64,000 bases of DNA from Azoarcus sp. DD4 (GTDB lineage Bacteria; Pseudomonadota; Gammaproteobacteria; Burkholderiales; Rhodocyclaceae). The stretch covers positions 2,480,001 through 2,544,000 of the forward strand of contig NZ_CP022958.1 of the NCBI RefSeq assembly GCF_006496635.1, written 5' to 3'. Below, one piece after another: positions 1-7,771 of the stretch. A model generated the notes under the pieces. The model saw nothing but the letters and a program-made list of their open reading frames with translations, did not search any database and had not been told where the DNA came from. A program made the position numbers and the translations under genes. Within the stretch, counting starts at the first letter, position 1. Each line of letters starts with the position of its first letter.

Positions 1-570
1 GATCTCGTCGCCCACCGTCAGCCGGTCGAACAAGGTGTGGGTACCCTGTCCGTGGGGCACGCGACGGATCTGGAAATGCCATTCGCGCTGTCCGTTCGGA
101 GTGTTGGCCAGGGAGTAGGCACGCGAACCGACCACACCCGGCAGATCGAGCATGGCGTACTGGCCGGGCAGGAAATCGGCGCCCTGCGCAGCCACGAAGC
201 GGAATTCACGGATGTCGTGGGTGATCTCCCGCACCGCGGCCAACTGGGCCGACTGGCGGCGCGGCGACATGTGCGGCACATATTCGCCGGCGCTCGGGGC
301 GGCGATGGTGATGTCGCCGCGGGCCCGGCACTGGCAGGCCAGATGCCGGCCGCGCCGCCTGTCGCGTTCGCTCAGCCCCGGGGCCTCGGGCCACAGGGTC
401 TCGATCTCGCCTTCGAGCAGCTCGAACTTGCAGCCGCCGCAACCGCCGGAATTGCATTCGTAGGCTAACCCGACCCCGGCGCGCAAGGCGGCGCGCAGGA
501 TGCTGTCCCCGGCAGCCTGCGTAAAGCCGCTGCCGTCCTTCCGATTGGTGATTCTTGCCTGATTGCTCAC
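1..570 (-). CDS. tmoF: Toluene monooxygenase reductase, TmoF-like (C-terminal part outside window)
   Basis: NADH:ferredoxin oxidoreductase that feeds electrons through the Rieske ferredoxin to the diiron hydroxylase. I start it at a GTG at 570 because AGGAGGG lies a few bases upstream; the frame stays open to base 1, giving 190 visible codons. Residues about 1-90 are a plant-type [2Fe-2S] domain with Cys39, Cys44, Cys46 and Cys78, followed by the beginning of an FNR-like FAD domain (RAYSLAN near residue 160). The Cys spacing is C-x4-C-x-C, one residue shorter than the C-x4-C-x2-C usual for this family. It is the last gene of tmoABCDEF, separated from tmoE by about 155 bp containing strong inverted repeats. 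The flavin/NADH portion lies outside the window. Family assignment is firm from context and motif. Confidence 0.9.
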   Translation of the reverse strand, partial: MSNQARITNRKDGSGFTQAAGDSILRAALRAGVGLAYECNSGGCGGCKFELLEGEIETLWPEAPGLSERDRRRGRHLACQCRARGDITIAAPSAGEYVPHMSPRRQSAQLAAVREITHDIREFRFVAAQGADFLPGQYAMLDLPGVVGSRAYSLANTPNGQREWHFQIRRVPHGQGTHTLFDRLTVGDEI

Positions 571-643
571 TGGACTACCCTCCTGTCGCTACGCGACGTC
601 CTACCCGCGGGAGGATGAGCACCCCCTGCGAGTGGCCGGGCGG

Positions 644-712
644 GGCGCCCATGGCGCCTCGCTTGCGGAAACAGTTGCCCGCGGGGCGCCAGAGCGCCCC
701 GGACAAGGCAAC
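644..712 (-). repeat. Inverted repeats in the tmoE-tmoF gap
   Basis: A perfect 7-bp stem (GGGGCGC, loop CAGA, GCGCCCC) lies at 683-700. It is flanked by outer arms GTTGCC (675-680) and GGCAAC (707-712) that can extend it as a bulged stem. A second inverted repeat, GGCGCC/GGCGCC around CAT, lies at 644-658. There is no T-tract, so this is not a classical terminator. It may be a processing or attenuation element that lowers reductase expression relative to the hydroxylase, or a small dispersed repeat. Confidence 0.5.
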
Positions 713-725
713 GGGCTGTGCCGGA

Positions 726-1712
726 TTAAAGGCCGAGCGAGCGGCGGAATTCGCGCGTCGCTGCCTTGGCCGCAGCGGCCGCATCGGCGACGTCGGGCAG
801 CTGCGCGCAGTAAGCGTCGATCGCCTTGTCGGCCAGTGGCTCCCACTTGGCGATCCAGCCACGGACGATCCCGAGGTTGGCCGGGGTTTCCAGCGCCATC
901 CTGACGAAGGCGCTCACCCAGCGACGATGGCGGGCCGAGTCGATCAGCTGTGCATCGGTGATCAGGCCAAGCAGGGTGTCGCCGTTGTGGCGGGCCGACT
1001 CCCCGAGCTTGCGCAGGACGCTCTCCTCGATGGCCGGCTTGGCGATGAGGCTGAGGACGACGATGGCTTCGCCCCAATCCCAGACCGTCAGCGTTTTTTC
1101 CATCAGCTCACGGAAACCTTGCCAGACTGGATCCTGTTCCCAGTACTTGCGCTCGTCGGCACCAAAGCCCTTGTCGGCGAACTGCGTCGACAGCTCCTTG
1201 GTGCGGTAAGCAGTGTGGCTGAGCCAGCGCAGGCTGTCGGCCATCTGGAAGTAGTTGCAGTTGGTGATGGTGCTGGCCGGCGACACCTGGCCGACGTAGG
1301 CCGAGGCCATCTGGATGGTGTGGAAGAGGTAGCGGGCCGGCGTGTAGAAGCGGGCCAGCGTACCCGCCCAGCGCGGATCGAGCGCCTTGTCGTGCTCGCG
1401 TTGGTTGAACTGGTCGAACAGGCTGAAGACGTAGGTCTCCTGGCCGTCCTGCATCAGGTTGTAGGTACGGTAGACCACTTCATCCGGGTCGCGGAAGGCG
1501 TTCCAGTCCTCGTGCACGAGCGAGGTACCGAAGGTGTTCTTCTTGTACCACTGGTTCATGAACATGTTGGGGTCGAGCTCGTAGGGCGAGTCCGGGTCGC
1601 GATCGTTGTAGTGCAGATTGGCGCTTACGATCTCGTACTCACTCGGCTTGCGGCGGCGGGCGGCCAGATGACTCCAGGTCTTCAGCGGCTTCAGCGGCTG
1701 GATTTCGGACAT
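726..1712 (-). CDS. tmoE: Toluene monooxygenase hydroxylase beta subunit, TmoE
   Basis: Non-catalytic small subunit of the (alpha-beta-gamma)2 diiron hydroxylase of toluene-4-monooxygenase type. It is 328 aa, the usual length, and opens with the family-typical lysine- and tryptophan-containing N-terminus followed by the conserved 'YEIVS.NLHYN' and 'PYELDPNMFMNQWY' blocks. It has no diiron ligand set, as expected for the beta subunit. The start is supported by GGAGACA upstream. It lies between tmoD (59-bp gap) and tmoF in the canonical ABCDEF order. Confidence 0.95.
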   Translation of the reverse strand: MSEIQPLKPLKTWSHLAARRRKPSEYEIVSANLHYNDRDPDSPYELDPNMFMNQWYKKNTFGTSLVHEDWNAFRDPDEVVYRTYNLMQDGQETYVFSLFDQFNQREHDKALDPRWAGTLARFYTPARYLFHTIQMASAYVGQVSPASTITNCNYFQMADSLRWLSHTAYRTKELSTQFADKGFGADERKYWEQDPVWQGFRELMEKTLTVWDWGEAIVVLSLIAKPAIEESVLRKLGESARHNGDTLLGLITDAQLIDSARHRRWVSAFVRMALETPANLGIVRGWIAKWEPLADKAIDAYCAQLPDVADAAAAAKAATREFRRSLGL

Positions 1713-1771
1713 GTCTTTGTCTCCTCGATTTTTTGTATGGGGCGTGGCCGGGCGATTGCCGGGACGGCGGT

Positions 1772-2086
1772 CTACAAGGTCTTGGTGAAGTAGAAGCGGA
1801 CGGCGTTGGGCTGACTCTCGATCTGCCCGGCGAAGGAACTCAGGTCCACTTCCAGTTCGTTGATCCTGAACGGGCGCCCCAGCTCTTCCGCGATGGTTTC
1901 CTGGCGCAGGATCATTTCCTGTTCGGCGTGGATACGGATGTAGGCCCGTTTATCCTCGACGAAGATTTCCTTGCCCGGGTTGTCCAGCCTGGCCGCCTCG
2001 ATCACCGCCATGGCCAGGTCGCCGGCCCGCATCACCGGGCCGACCATGTTGTTGTGGAAGGCCTGTCCTGCATTCGACGTGCTCAT
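1772..2086 (-). CDS. tmoD: Toluene monooxygenase effector (catalytic regulatory) protein, TmoD
   Basis: Small cofactorless effector that binds the hydroxylase and is needed for efficient turnover. I use the internal ATG at 2086 (104 aa): a very strong AGGAGGAGG ribosome site precedes it and the protein then begins MSTSNAGQAFHNN, matching the usual TmoD N-terminus. Conserved blocks are 'NPGKEI.VED.RAYIRI' and 'LGRPF..NELE..LSSFAGQI'. The same frame stays open upstream to 2227 and overlaps the end of tmoC, so a longer form of 137 or 151 aa is formally possible (see findings). Confidence 0.93.
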   Translation of the reverse strand: MSTSNAGQAFHNNMVGPVMRAGDLAMAVIEAARLDNPGKEIFVEDKRAYIRIHAEQEMILRQETIAEELGRPFRINELEVDLSSFAGQIESQPNAVRFYFTKTL

Positions 2087-2213
2087 CGCTTTCTCCTCCT
2101 CCTGTTCCTTTACCGCCTCCCCGGCGGCGCCCGTGGGTGCGAAGACTGTCGTCCGTGGGCCGAACACGCTCTTGAACCAGTTCATGAATTGCATCCGTTT
2201 TCCCGCGGAACGT

Positions 2214-2549
2214 TCAGCTATGGGCAAACAAAGGGGTCACGCCCTCGGTCTCGACCAGGATGTCGTCGCCGTTCAACTTGACCGGGTACTCCGCCAGCGC
2301 ACAGTCGTCCGGATTGATGCCCTTGCCGGAGCAGGCGTCGAACTGCCACAGGTGGGCGCGACAGATGATTCTCTGACCGTCGAATTTGCCTTCCGAGAGC
2401 GGGATGTCCTGGTGCGGGCAAATCCCCTGGAAGGCCCTGACGTCGCCGCCTTCGGCACAGACCAGCAGAATGTCGTGGCCATTGACCGAGAACGACTCCA
2501 TCTCCCCTTCCCACAGGTCATCGACCGTGCAGACTTTGGTAAAACTCAT
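2214..2549 (-). CDS. tmoC: Toluene monooxygenase Rieske-type ferredoxin, TmoC
   Basis: Carries electrons from the TmoF reductase to the hydroxylase. The 111-aa protein has a complete Rieske [2Fe-2S] motif: Cys44-x-His46 (CPHQ) and Cys63-x2-His66 (CRAH). The conserved 'GINPDDC.LAEYPV' block and the C-terminal 'AHS' are typical of TmoC. I choose the ATG at 2549 rather than the in-frame ATG at 2570 because GGAGACAAGC precedes it and the family N-terminus aligns there. Confidence 0.95.
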   Translation of the reverse strand: MSFTKVCTVDDLWEGEMESFSVNGHDILLVCAEGGDVRAFQGICPHQDIPLSEGKFDGQRIICRAHLWQFDACSGKGINPDDCALAEYPVKLNGDDILVETEGVTPLFAHS

Positions 2550-2594
2550 GCTTGTCTCCGATATCGTCATGAGTGAGTGCAGCGTCCGTGTCCG

Positions 2595-2855
2595 CTACGC
2601 TGCTTCCCAGATGATTTCGACGGTTTCCGTCGGCTTCAGACCGGCTTCGGCCACCTTCATCGTGCGTGGGAAGAACTCCTTCGCATCCTGACGGCGGACC
2701 CGCAGGATGCAGTCGGGGCGGGCGCGAACCCGGCGGCCGACCGAATGCACGGCGGCGGCGGCGGCCACTTCATCCATGGTGTTTTCGGTATCGACCGGCA
2801 ACAGTTGCAGCACGAAATCGCCCTCGAAATTCGAGGTCAGCGGAAATAGGGCCAT
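2595..2855 (-). CDS. tmoB: Toluene monooxygenase hydroxylase gamma subunit, TmoB
   Basis: Small third subunit (86 aa) of the toluene monooxygenase hydroxylase, at the normal family length. It begins MALFPLTSNFEGDF and contains 'LLPVDTENTMDEVA', a ubiquitin-like fold region characteristic of TmoB. The ribosome site GAGGAGAC lies just upstream of the ATG. It lies 66 bp downstream of tmoA and 45 bp upstream of tmoC. No cofactor-binding residues are expected or seen. Confidence 0.93.
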   Translation of the reverse strand: MALFPLTSNFEGDFVLQLLPVDTENTMDEVAAAAAVHSVGRRVRARPDCILRVRRQDAKEFFPRTMKVAEAGLKPTETVEIIWEAA

Positions 2856-2921
2856 TTGTTCAGTCTCCTCTTTGGGCCGGACAGGGCGCCCGCAGCGCCC
2901 GTCCGTGCTTGTGCGTGTCGA

Positions 2922-4427
2922 TCAACTCGCCTTCTTGGCGGCACGCATGGCGCGGTACACCTCGGCCCATGCGTAGTTGTGGGCGTCGTCGCCGATCTCG
3001 CCCGGGGCCAGGCCCATGTACTGCAGCGCCCCGCCCAGATCCATCGGCTGGATCATGCCGGCCAGGAAACGGTCGACGATGGAGAGGTGGCCGGCGTAGC
3101 GCTCGGGTTCCTGCTGGAAGACCCAGCGGTCGACCTCCGAGCCGAAGTGGTAGAGGCGGCCCTTGTATTCGAGCGGGTAGTCCTTGACGTTCCAGCCCTT
3201 GCCCGGCGTACCGAGGATCGGCAGCTGGCACATGTTGCAGACGTAGGGCAGCGTTTCCGGATAGGCCTTGGCCATGTTGCCGTCGACAACGTTGTCGATG
3301 AAGACGTCCCAGCACTGGCCCCAGGTGTCGTTCCAGCCGGGGTACTTCTCTTCCAGCCAGGCACGCTCGTCGGGCGTGATGCCGGCTGCCGGGTTCCACC
3401 ACAGGGTTGGACGCCAGTAGTAGGCCCCGAGGTGCATGCCGTGGTGGGTCTGCGACAGATCCTTGAGGAAGATGTCCCAGTACCAGGGCAGGTCGAGGCC
3501 CATGTCGGTCAGTGCCCGCTCGAACTGGGCGACGATCCATTCCTCCATGAACTCCTTGAAGGACTGTTTGCGGTGCTCGAGCGGCGTGTAGTAGTCCATG
3601 ATCGGGCCAGTCAGCACCGAGAACAGCTTCCAGGCTCCCCACACGGCGATGTCCACGCGCTTCTGCGCCTCGGCCTTCTGGCCGTTCTCGATCAGCACCT
3701 TGAGCGCCGGGCCGCCGATCTGCGCATGGCGCGACTCGTCGGTCTGGATGCTGGAGATCAGGTTGGCGAAGGTGTGGTCGCCGGCTTCGGCGGCGTCGGC
3801 GGCCAGACCGAGGAACTGCATGTTGGTGAAGCCGGTCTCGAAGCTGAAGGTCAGCATGATCGACACGCTGATGGCGTCGCGCGTCATCATGATGTCGTCG
3901 AAGAAGTGGCGCGCCGCGATCATCGCCCACTCGTTGGTGTCGTAGGCCTTGAAGGCCCAATCCATCTGGCGGTCCTTCGATACGTGCTCGTGCGGGAAGT
4001 AGAGCTGCATCTGGCCGTGGCGGATTTCATCCAGGCAGCCGAGCGTCGCCATGTTGCGCATGCCCGGCGCCTTGGAGAAACGCATCATGCGGGCTTCGGC
4101 GCTGGCCGCCGCGTATTCGCCGCGGGCAATGGCGCCGTAGTGCGCCTTCATCACCGACTTCCAGCCAGGGTCGGCGTTCTCGAAGATGCGGCTGCGCTCC
4201 AGCGCGGCCTTCACCGAGTAGGCGCCCGCATCCTTGTCGCGCTGGACCTTCACGTATTCCGGGTAGGTCTGCTTGTACGGCTCGTCGTACTTTTCCCAGG
4301 CGTTCTGCGGCAGGCCGAAATCGCCGGAAAGCTTGGGCGGGAACAATTCGTCTTCGGTGACGTACGACGGTGTCCAGTTCGTACTCCTGGCCAGGTCGTA
4401 CCAATCCATTCTGTTGAGTACAGCCAT
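2922..4427 (-). CDS. tmoA: Toluene monooxygenase hydroxylase alpha subunit, TmoA
   Basis: Catalytic diiron subunit that hydroxylates the toluene or benzene ring with O2. All six iron ligands are present at the positions known for toluene-4-monooxygenase: Glu104, Glu134, His137, Glu197, Glu231 and His234 (within ARGEY, DEIRHGQ, FETGF and DESRHAQ). The pocket residues known to affect regiospecificity are Ile100, Gly103, Ala107 and Thr201, which fits a T4MO-like enzyme but does not by itself fix para versus ortho/meta selectivity. The protein is 501 aa, full length. AGAGGAGACA precedes the ATG. It is the first gene of the operon, with a putative activator box 142-158 bp upstream of the start codon. 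Confidence 0.97.
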   Translation of the reverse strand: MAVLNRMDWYDLARSTNWTPSYVTEDELFPPKLSGDFGLPQNAWEKYDEPYKQTYPEYVKVQRDKDAGAYSVKAALERSRIFENADPGWKSVMKAHYGAIARGEYAAASAEARMMRFSKAPGMRNMATLGCLDEIRHGQMQLYFPHEHVSKDRQMDWAFKAYDTNEWAMIAARHFFDDIMMTRDAISVSIMLTFSFETGFTNMQFLGLAADAAEAGDHTFANLISSIQTDESRHAQIGGPALKVLIENGQKAEAQKRVDIAVWGAWKLFSVLTGPIMDYYTPLEHRKQSFKEFMEEWIVAQFERALTDMGLDLPWYWDIFLKDLSQTHHGMHLGAYYWRPTLWWNPAAGITPDERAWLEEKYPGWNDTWGQCWDVFIDNVVDGNMAKAYPETLPYVCNMCQLPILGTPGKGWNVKDYPLEYKGRLYHFGSEVDRWVFQQEPERYAGHLSIVDRFLAGMIQPMDLGGALQYMGLAPGEIGDDAHNYAWAEVYRAMRAAKKAS

Positions 4428-4948
4428 TTATGTCTCCTCTATGTAGCGGGCTTGAAGGCCTGCGATCTCCGAATCCGGGCGGTCTGGGGCACCGGACTTC
4501 AGCGAAAATCCCGACTTTCTCGAGATTTCGTGTTAACCCAAAGTTATTCGGATAGTCATAGGGCGCCAATTAGACTTTGGTTTAGAAGCGCGAGCCGGGG
4601 ATGGCCATTGGCCGTCGTCCATGCACAGGGGCCGGGCGCGCGGACCATCGCCCAGCGGGCGCCACCGGAAGAGCGGCTCCTTGCGCAGGATGCGGTCGAC
4701 GCTCGGCGGAGCCGCCTGATCAAGCCACGGGGCACAGCCTGCAGGGCATCATCGACACGCTGGCCGGCCTGATGGATCGGCTCGATAGCCTGAATATGTC
4801 GATGCATGTCCGGCCAGCCGAGGCGGTTGGGGGAGATCGGCAGGGCGATCCGGCGCCTCGAAGCGCCGAAGGACTTGGCCGAATGGCCAGGGCAAGAGAT
4901 GGCCGGCCGGGCCCGGACGCCCGTCCGCCGAAACGGAGTGGCCGGGGC
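4428..4948. other. Gene-free tmo promoter region (about 520 bp)
   Basis: Between the tmoA start and the 3' end of the chemoreceptor gene. It holds the 17-bp box at 4569-4585 and a second palindromic element (TTAAC-N5-GTTAT) at 4533-4547. The remainder (about 4590-4948) has open frames on both strands but nothing I recognise as a protein, and no clear sigma-54 -24/-12 pair reading toward tmoA. Confidence 0.7.
4569..4585 (-). promoter_or_regulatory. Putative toluene-responsive activator box upstream of tmoA
   Basis: CTAAACCAAAGTCTAAT on the minus strand, an imperfect palindrome (TAAAC-N4-GTCTA). An identical 17-mer in the same orientation lies upstream of the chemoreceptor gene at 6664-6680. 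The core resembles the tod/tmo box of the TodST/TmoST systems as I recall it (ATAAACN4GTTTAT). Its centre is about 150 bp before the start codon, compatible with activation from about -105 if the transcript starts some 40 bp upstream of the ATG. Confidence 0.6.
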
Positions 4949-6547
4949 TCAGACGCGGAAGGAACCCACCGCTTCCTGCAGGCGCTCGGCCAACTGATCC
5001 AGCCCCCGTGCGGTCCGCAGGCTGACGGCCAGGCTGGCGCTGGTCGCTTCCATGGCCGCCGAGATGTTCTCCATATTGCGTGCGATGTCGTTGCCGGCGA
5101 CAGCCTGCTCCTTGACCGACAGGCCGATCTCGTCGATGCCGCGATTGGCCTCCTCGACGTGGCTGATGGCGGTTTCCAGCGCCTGTACAGTATTGGCCAT
5201 GTACGCCTGCCCGCGGTGCAGGGTATCCACTCCGCGCTCGACGGAACGGGCGACAGACTGCGAGTTCTCGGACAGCAGGCGCGTCAGGGTCTCGATATCT
5301 TCCCCGGCGCGCCGCGACTGCTCGGCGAGCTTGCGCACCTCGTCGGCCACCACCGCGAAGCCGCGGCCCGATTCGCCGGCCCGAGCCGCCTCGATGGCGG
5401 CATTGAGAGCAAGAAGGTTGGTCTGCTCGGCGATCGCCTTGACCTGCTGGGTCAGCGCCGAGATCGAGCCCGTGTTGCGCATGAAGGCCGCGGTGGTCTG
5501 CCGGATGTCCTCGACCGCCTGGCGGATTTCCTCCGCATTGCCCGCCAGATGCTGCATGTGATCCCAGCCCTTGCGGGAGCTGGCAAGGCTCTCTGTTGAC
5601 AGCTGCTTGACCTCGCCGGCCCGGTCGGCCACAGCCGCGATGCTGACCGCCAGTTCCTCGACGGTGCTCGAAATATGCGTTACCGCGCCGCTCTGCTGGT
5701 GCATCCCGGCCGCACCCGCTTCGGACTGCTCGCGTACAGTTACCGCACTCTCGGCAATCCGGTCGGCGTTCTCGCGGGCAGCCTTGACCAGGCGCCCCAG
5801 GCTGGCGTTCATGTCGGCCAGCGCCTGCGTCAGCTGGGCAGCCTCGTCGTGCCCGACGGCGGTCAGGGTTTCAGTCAGGTCGCCTCCGGCCACCCGTTGC
5901 GCCGAGGCGACGGCGGTTGCCAGCGGCCGCAGGGTGCGATGACGCAAGCCGGTCGCCGTCAGGATCAGGGCCAGCGCGCAGAGCAGCGACAGCACGGCAA
6001 CGTTGATCTTGATGAAGCGGGAGGCCGCGAAGGTCAGCGGAGCGAAATCGCGGGAGTTCTGCATCACCGCATCCATGCCCGGGCGCAAGCGGACGGCCAG
6101 TTCCGGCGGCAACGCCCCCCTGCCGGCGGATCCGCTGGCGATGGTCGCCAGCATGGCGTCCACATCGGCAATATCCTTGGCCGGCAGCTCGATCAGCGGA
6201 CCGAAGCCGAGCAGCGACAGCAGTGTCTTTTCGAAGCCGAAGGTTTCCTCGCCGGCGCGAACCGCCAGATCGCGCGCTTCGTGCAGCATGCCGACGATGT
6301 CCTCGATGCGCGTTCCCCCTGCATTCCTGGCCGCCTGCTCGACATTGCCCAGCGCCGCATCGATGCGCAAGGCGAGTTCCATGTGGTTACGCTCGAGAAA
6401 ATGAAAAGTTGCCGCCTTGCCGAGCAGCCGGGTGCCGTACATCGATACCACGATGACGACGACGATGGTCCAGATCGCCAGGGAGAATCGCCGGCGCAGG
6501 GTCCAATGTCTGAAAGCGGACATTGTGCTGAAACGTTCGAAAGTCAT
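4949..6547 (-). CDS. Methyl-accepting chemotaxis protein, probable aromatic or solvent chemoreceptor
   Basis: Membrane chemoreceptor, 532 aa from the ATG at 6547 (GAGGAAG upstream; the longer frame to 6625 lacks a ribosome site). TM1 lies at about residues 20-42, followed by a helical periplasmic ligand-binding region of about 150 residues, TM2 near residue 190-212, HAMP, and a complete signalling hairpin containing 'IAEQTNLLALNAAIEAARAGESGRGFAVVADEVRKLAEQS'-type core (residues about 400-440). It has no C-terminal CheR-binding pentapeptide. An upstream box identical to that before tmoA suggests co-induction with toluene oxidation; the ligand is not shown by the sequence. Confidence 0.9.
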   Translation of the reverse strand: MTFERFSTMSAFRHWTLRRRFSLAIWTIVVVIVVSMYGTRLLGKAATFHFLERNHMELALRIDAALGNVEQAARNAGGTRIEDIVGMLHEARDLAVRAGEETFGFEKTLLSLLGFGPLIELPAKDIADVDAMLATIASGSAGRGALPPELAVRLRPGMDAVMQNSRDFAPLTFAASRFIKINVAVLSLLCALALILTATGLRHRTLRPLATAVASAQRVAGGDLTETLTAVGHDEAAQLTQALADMNASLGRLVKAARENADRIAESAVTVREQSEAGAAGMHQQSGAVTHISSTVEELAVSIAAVADRAGEVKQLSTESLASSRKGWDHMQHLAGNAEEIRQAVEDIRQTTAAFMRNTGSISALTQQVKAIAEQTNLLALNAAIEAARAGESGRGFAVVADEVRKLAEQSRRAGEDIETLTRLLSENSQSVARSVERGVDTLHRGQAYMANTVQALETAISHVEEANRGIDEIGLSVKEQAVAGNDIARNMENISAAMEATSASLAVSLRTARGLDQLAERLQEAVGSFRV

Positions 6548-6663
6548 CTTCTTCCTCGCGGATATGCCTTGCCAGGCGTGTGGTGTGCGTCTACCGAGGC
6601 CAGCGGGCAGGAGCACACCGAGCACGGAGCCGCCGAGGCTAGCCCGCGGGGTGAGGACGATCC

Positions 6664-6680
6664 ATTAGACTTTGGTTTAG
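6664..6680 (-). promoter_or_regulatory. Second copy of the tmo-type activator box, upstream of the chemoreceptor gene
   Basis: Exact 17-bp copy of the box at 4569-4585, in the same orientation relative to its gene, centred about 125 bp before the chemoreceptor start codon at 6547. It sits in the gap between the histidine kinase stop codon (6710) and the chemoreceptor. Confidence 0.6.
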
Positions 6681-6709
6681 GCGGGCTGCAGTCGAGCTCT
6701 TCGGATCGA

Positions 6710-7771
6710 TCAGGGGGGACCCGAACGCTTGGGCAGCGTGATCGTGAAGATCAGCCCGCCCTGTTCGCGCGACACGACCTGGATGATGCCGTCATGCGCG
6801 GTGATCGTTCTGTGGGCGATGGCCAGCCCCAGACCGGTTCCCCTGCTGCGTCCCGGTGCTTCGATGCGGAAGAAGGGATCGAATATCCGCTTTTGAAGTT
6901 CGGGCGGCACGCCGGGGCCGCGATCGGCCACGCTGACCTCTAGCCTGTCGTCCGGGGTCACCCGCGCATTGACTTCCGTCGTGGTGCCCGCCGGGCTGTA
7001 TTTCACGGCATTGCGGATCACGTTTTCGAAGGCCCGGTAGATCAGTTCCCCGTGAACCTCCGAGATGAACGGCTCGCCGGCTTCGAGCGTGATGGTCTTG
7101 CCGGATGCCGCGGCTTCGAACTCCGCGTCCTCCACGATGGCCTGGAGCAGATCGATCAGATCGACCCGCTCGCGCTGGCTCTGCACGGCCCCGGCGTCGA
7201 GGCGATGCAGGGTCAGCAGTTCTTCGATCAGCGCATCCAGCTTCTCGCTCTCGGCTTCGATGCGGGAAACCATCGTCATGGTCAGTTCGGGGTTCTGCCG
7301 CAGCAGGCCGATTGCCGCCTGCATGCGCGTCAGCGGCGAGCGCAGCTCGTGCGAGACGTCGTGCAGCAGTGCGCGCTGGGAGTCTAAGGCGCGCTGCAAC
7401 TGTTCCGCCATGCGGTCGAAATCCTGCCCCAGATCGATGATTTCATCGCGCCAGTTCTTCGTCATCAACGGCGATACGCGGGTCTCGAAATTCCCTTGGG
7501 CAATCCGGTGCAATGCCCAGCTCAACTTCTGAATGGGCCGCGACAGATACCAGGCGAAAAGAAGCCCGATGGCGAAGATCGCGATCAGCCCGGCAAGGAA
7601 CGGAACAGCGGGAATCGGGCCCAGCATCAGCACACCTTCCGGTGGCGGGGGAGAGGGGCCGCCGACGAATGCGACATAGGCGAAAGTGCCGAGCATGGAA
7701 AGCAGCATGCTCAGAAAGAGCGCGAGCACGAGCTTCCAGAACAACCTGCCGGGCCGGGGAAAGAGCCGCAT
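6710..7771 (-). CDS. Two-component sensor histidine kinase (EnvZ/CpxA type, minimal sensor loop)
   Basis: Inner-membrane kinase, 353 aa. The ATG at 7771 overlaps the regulator's stop codon (TGATG), indicating translational coupling; longer in-frame starts lie inside the regulator gene and are rejected. TM1 is about residues 11-36 and TM2 about 56-76, with only some 19 proline- and glycine-rich residues between them, then HAMP, DHp with phosphoacceptor His141 (LLHDVSHELRSPLTR), N box, DRGPGVP and GTGLGLAI ATP-binding boxes. The short loop suggests sensing within the membrane or through a partner. It probably regulates the adjacent RND pump. Confidence 0.92.
   Translation of the reverse strand: MRLFPRPGRLFWKLVLALFLSMLLSMLGTFAYVAFVGGPSPPPPEGVLMLGPIPAVPFLAGLIAIFAIGLLFAWYLSRPIQKLSWALHRIAQGNFETRVSPLMTKNWRDEIIDLGQDFDRMAEQLQRALDSQRALLHDVSHELRSPLTRMQAAIGLLRQNPELTMTMVSRIEAESEKLDALIEELLTLHRLDAGAVQSQRERVDLIDLLQAIVEDAEFEAAASGKTITLEAGEPFISEVHGELIYRAFENVIRNAVKYSPAGTTTEVNARVTPDDRLEVSVADRGPGVPPELQKRIFDPFFRIEAPGRSRGTGLGLAIAHRTITAHDGIIQVVSREQGGLIFTITLPKRSGPP

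Noticed and set aside
4545..4575. Possible sigma-54 promoter upstream of tmoA (TTGGCGCCC on the minus strand)
   Set aside because: No GC doublet at the required spacing for a -12 element; the nearby palindromes fit an upstream activator with a sigma-70-type promoter better.
2856..4772. Plus-strand open frame of 638 codons across tmoA
   Set aside because: Shadow of tmoA, whose six diiron ligands are all in place on the minus strand.
4601..5599. Plus-strand open frame across the tmo promoter region and the chemoreceptor 3' end
   Set aside because: Its second half is antisense to the chemoreceptor signalling domain and the first half matches nothing I recognise.
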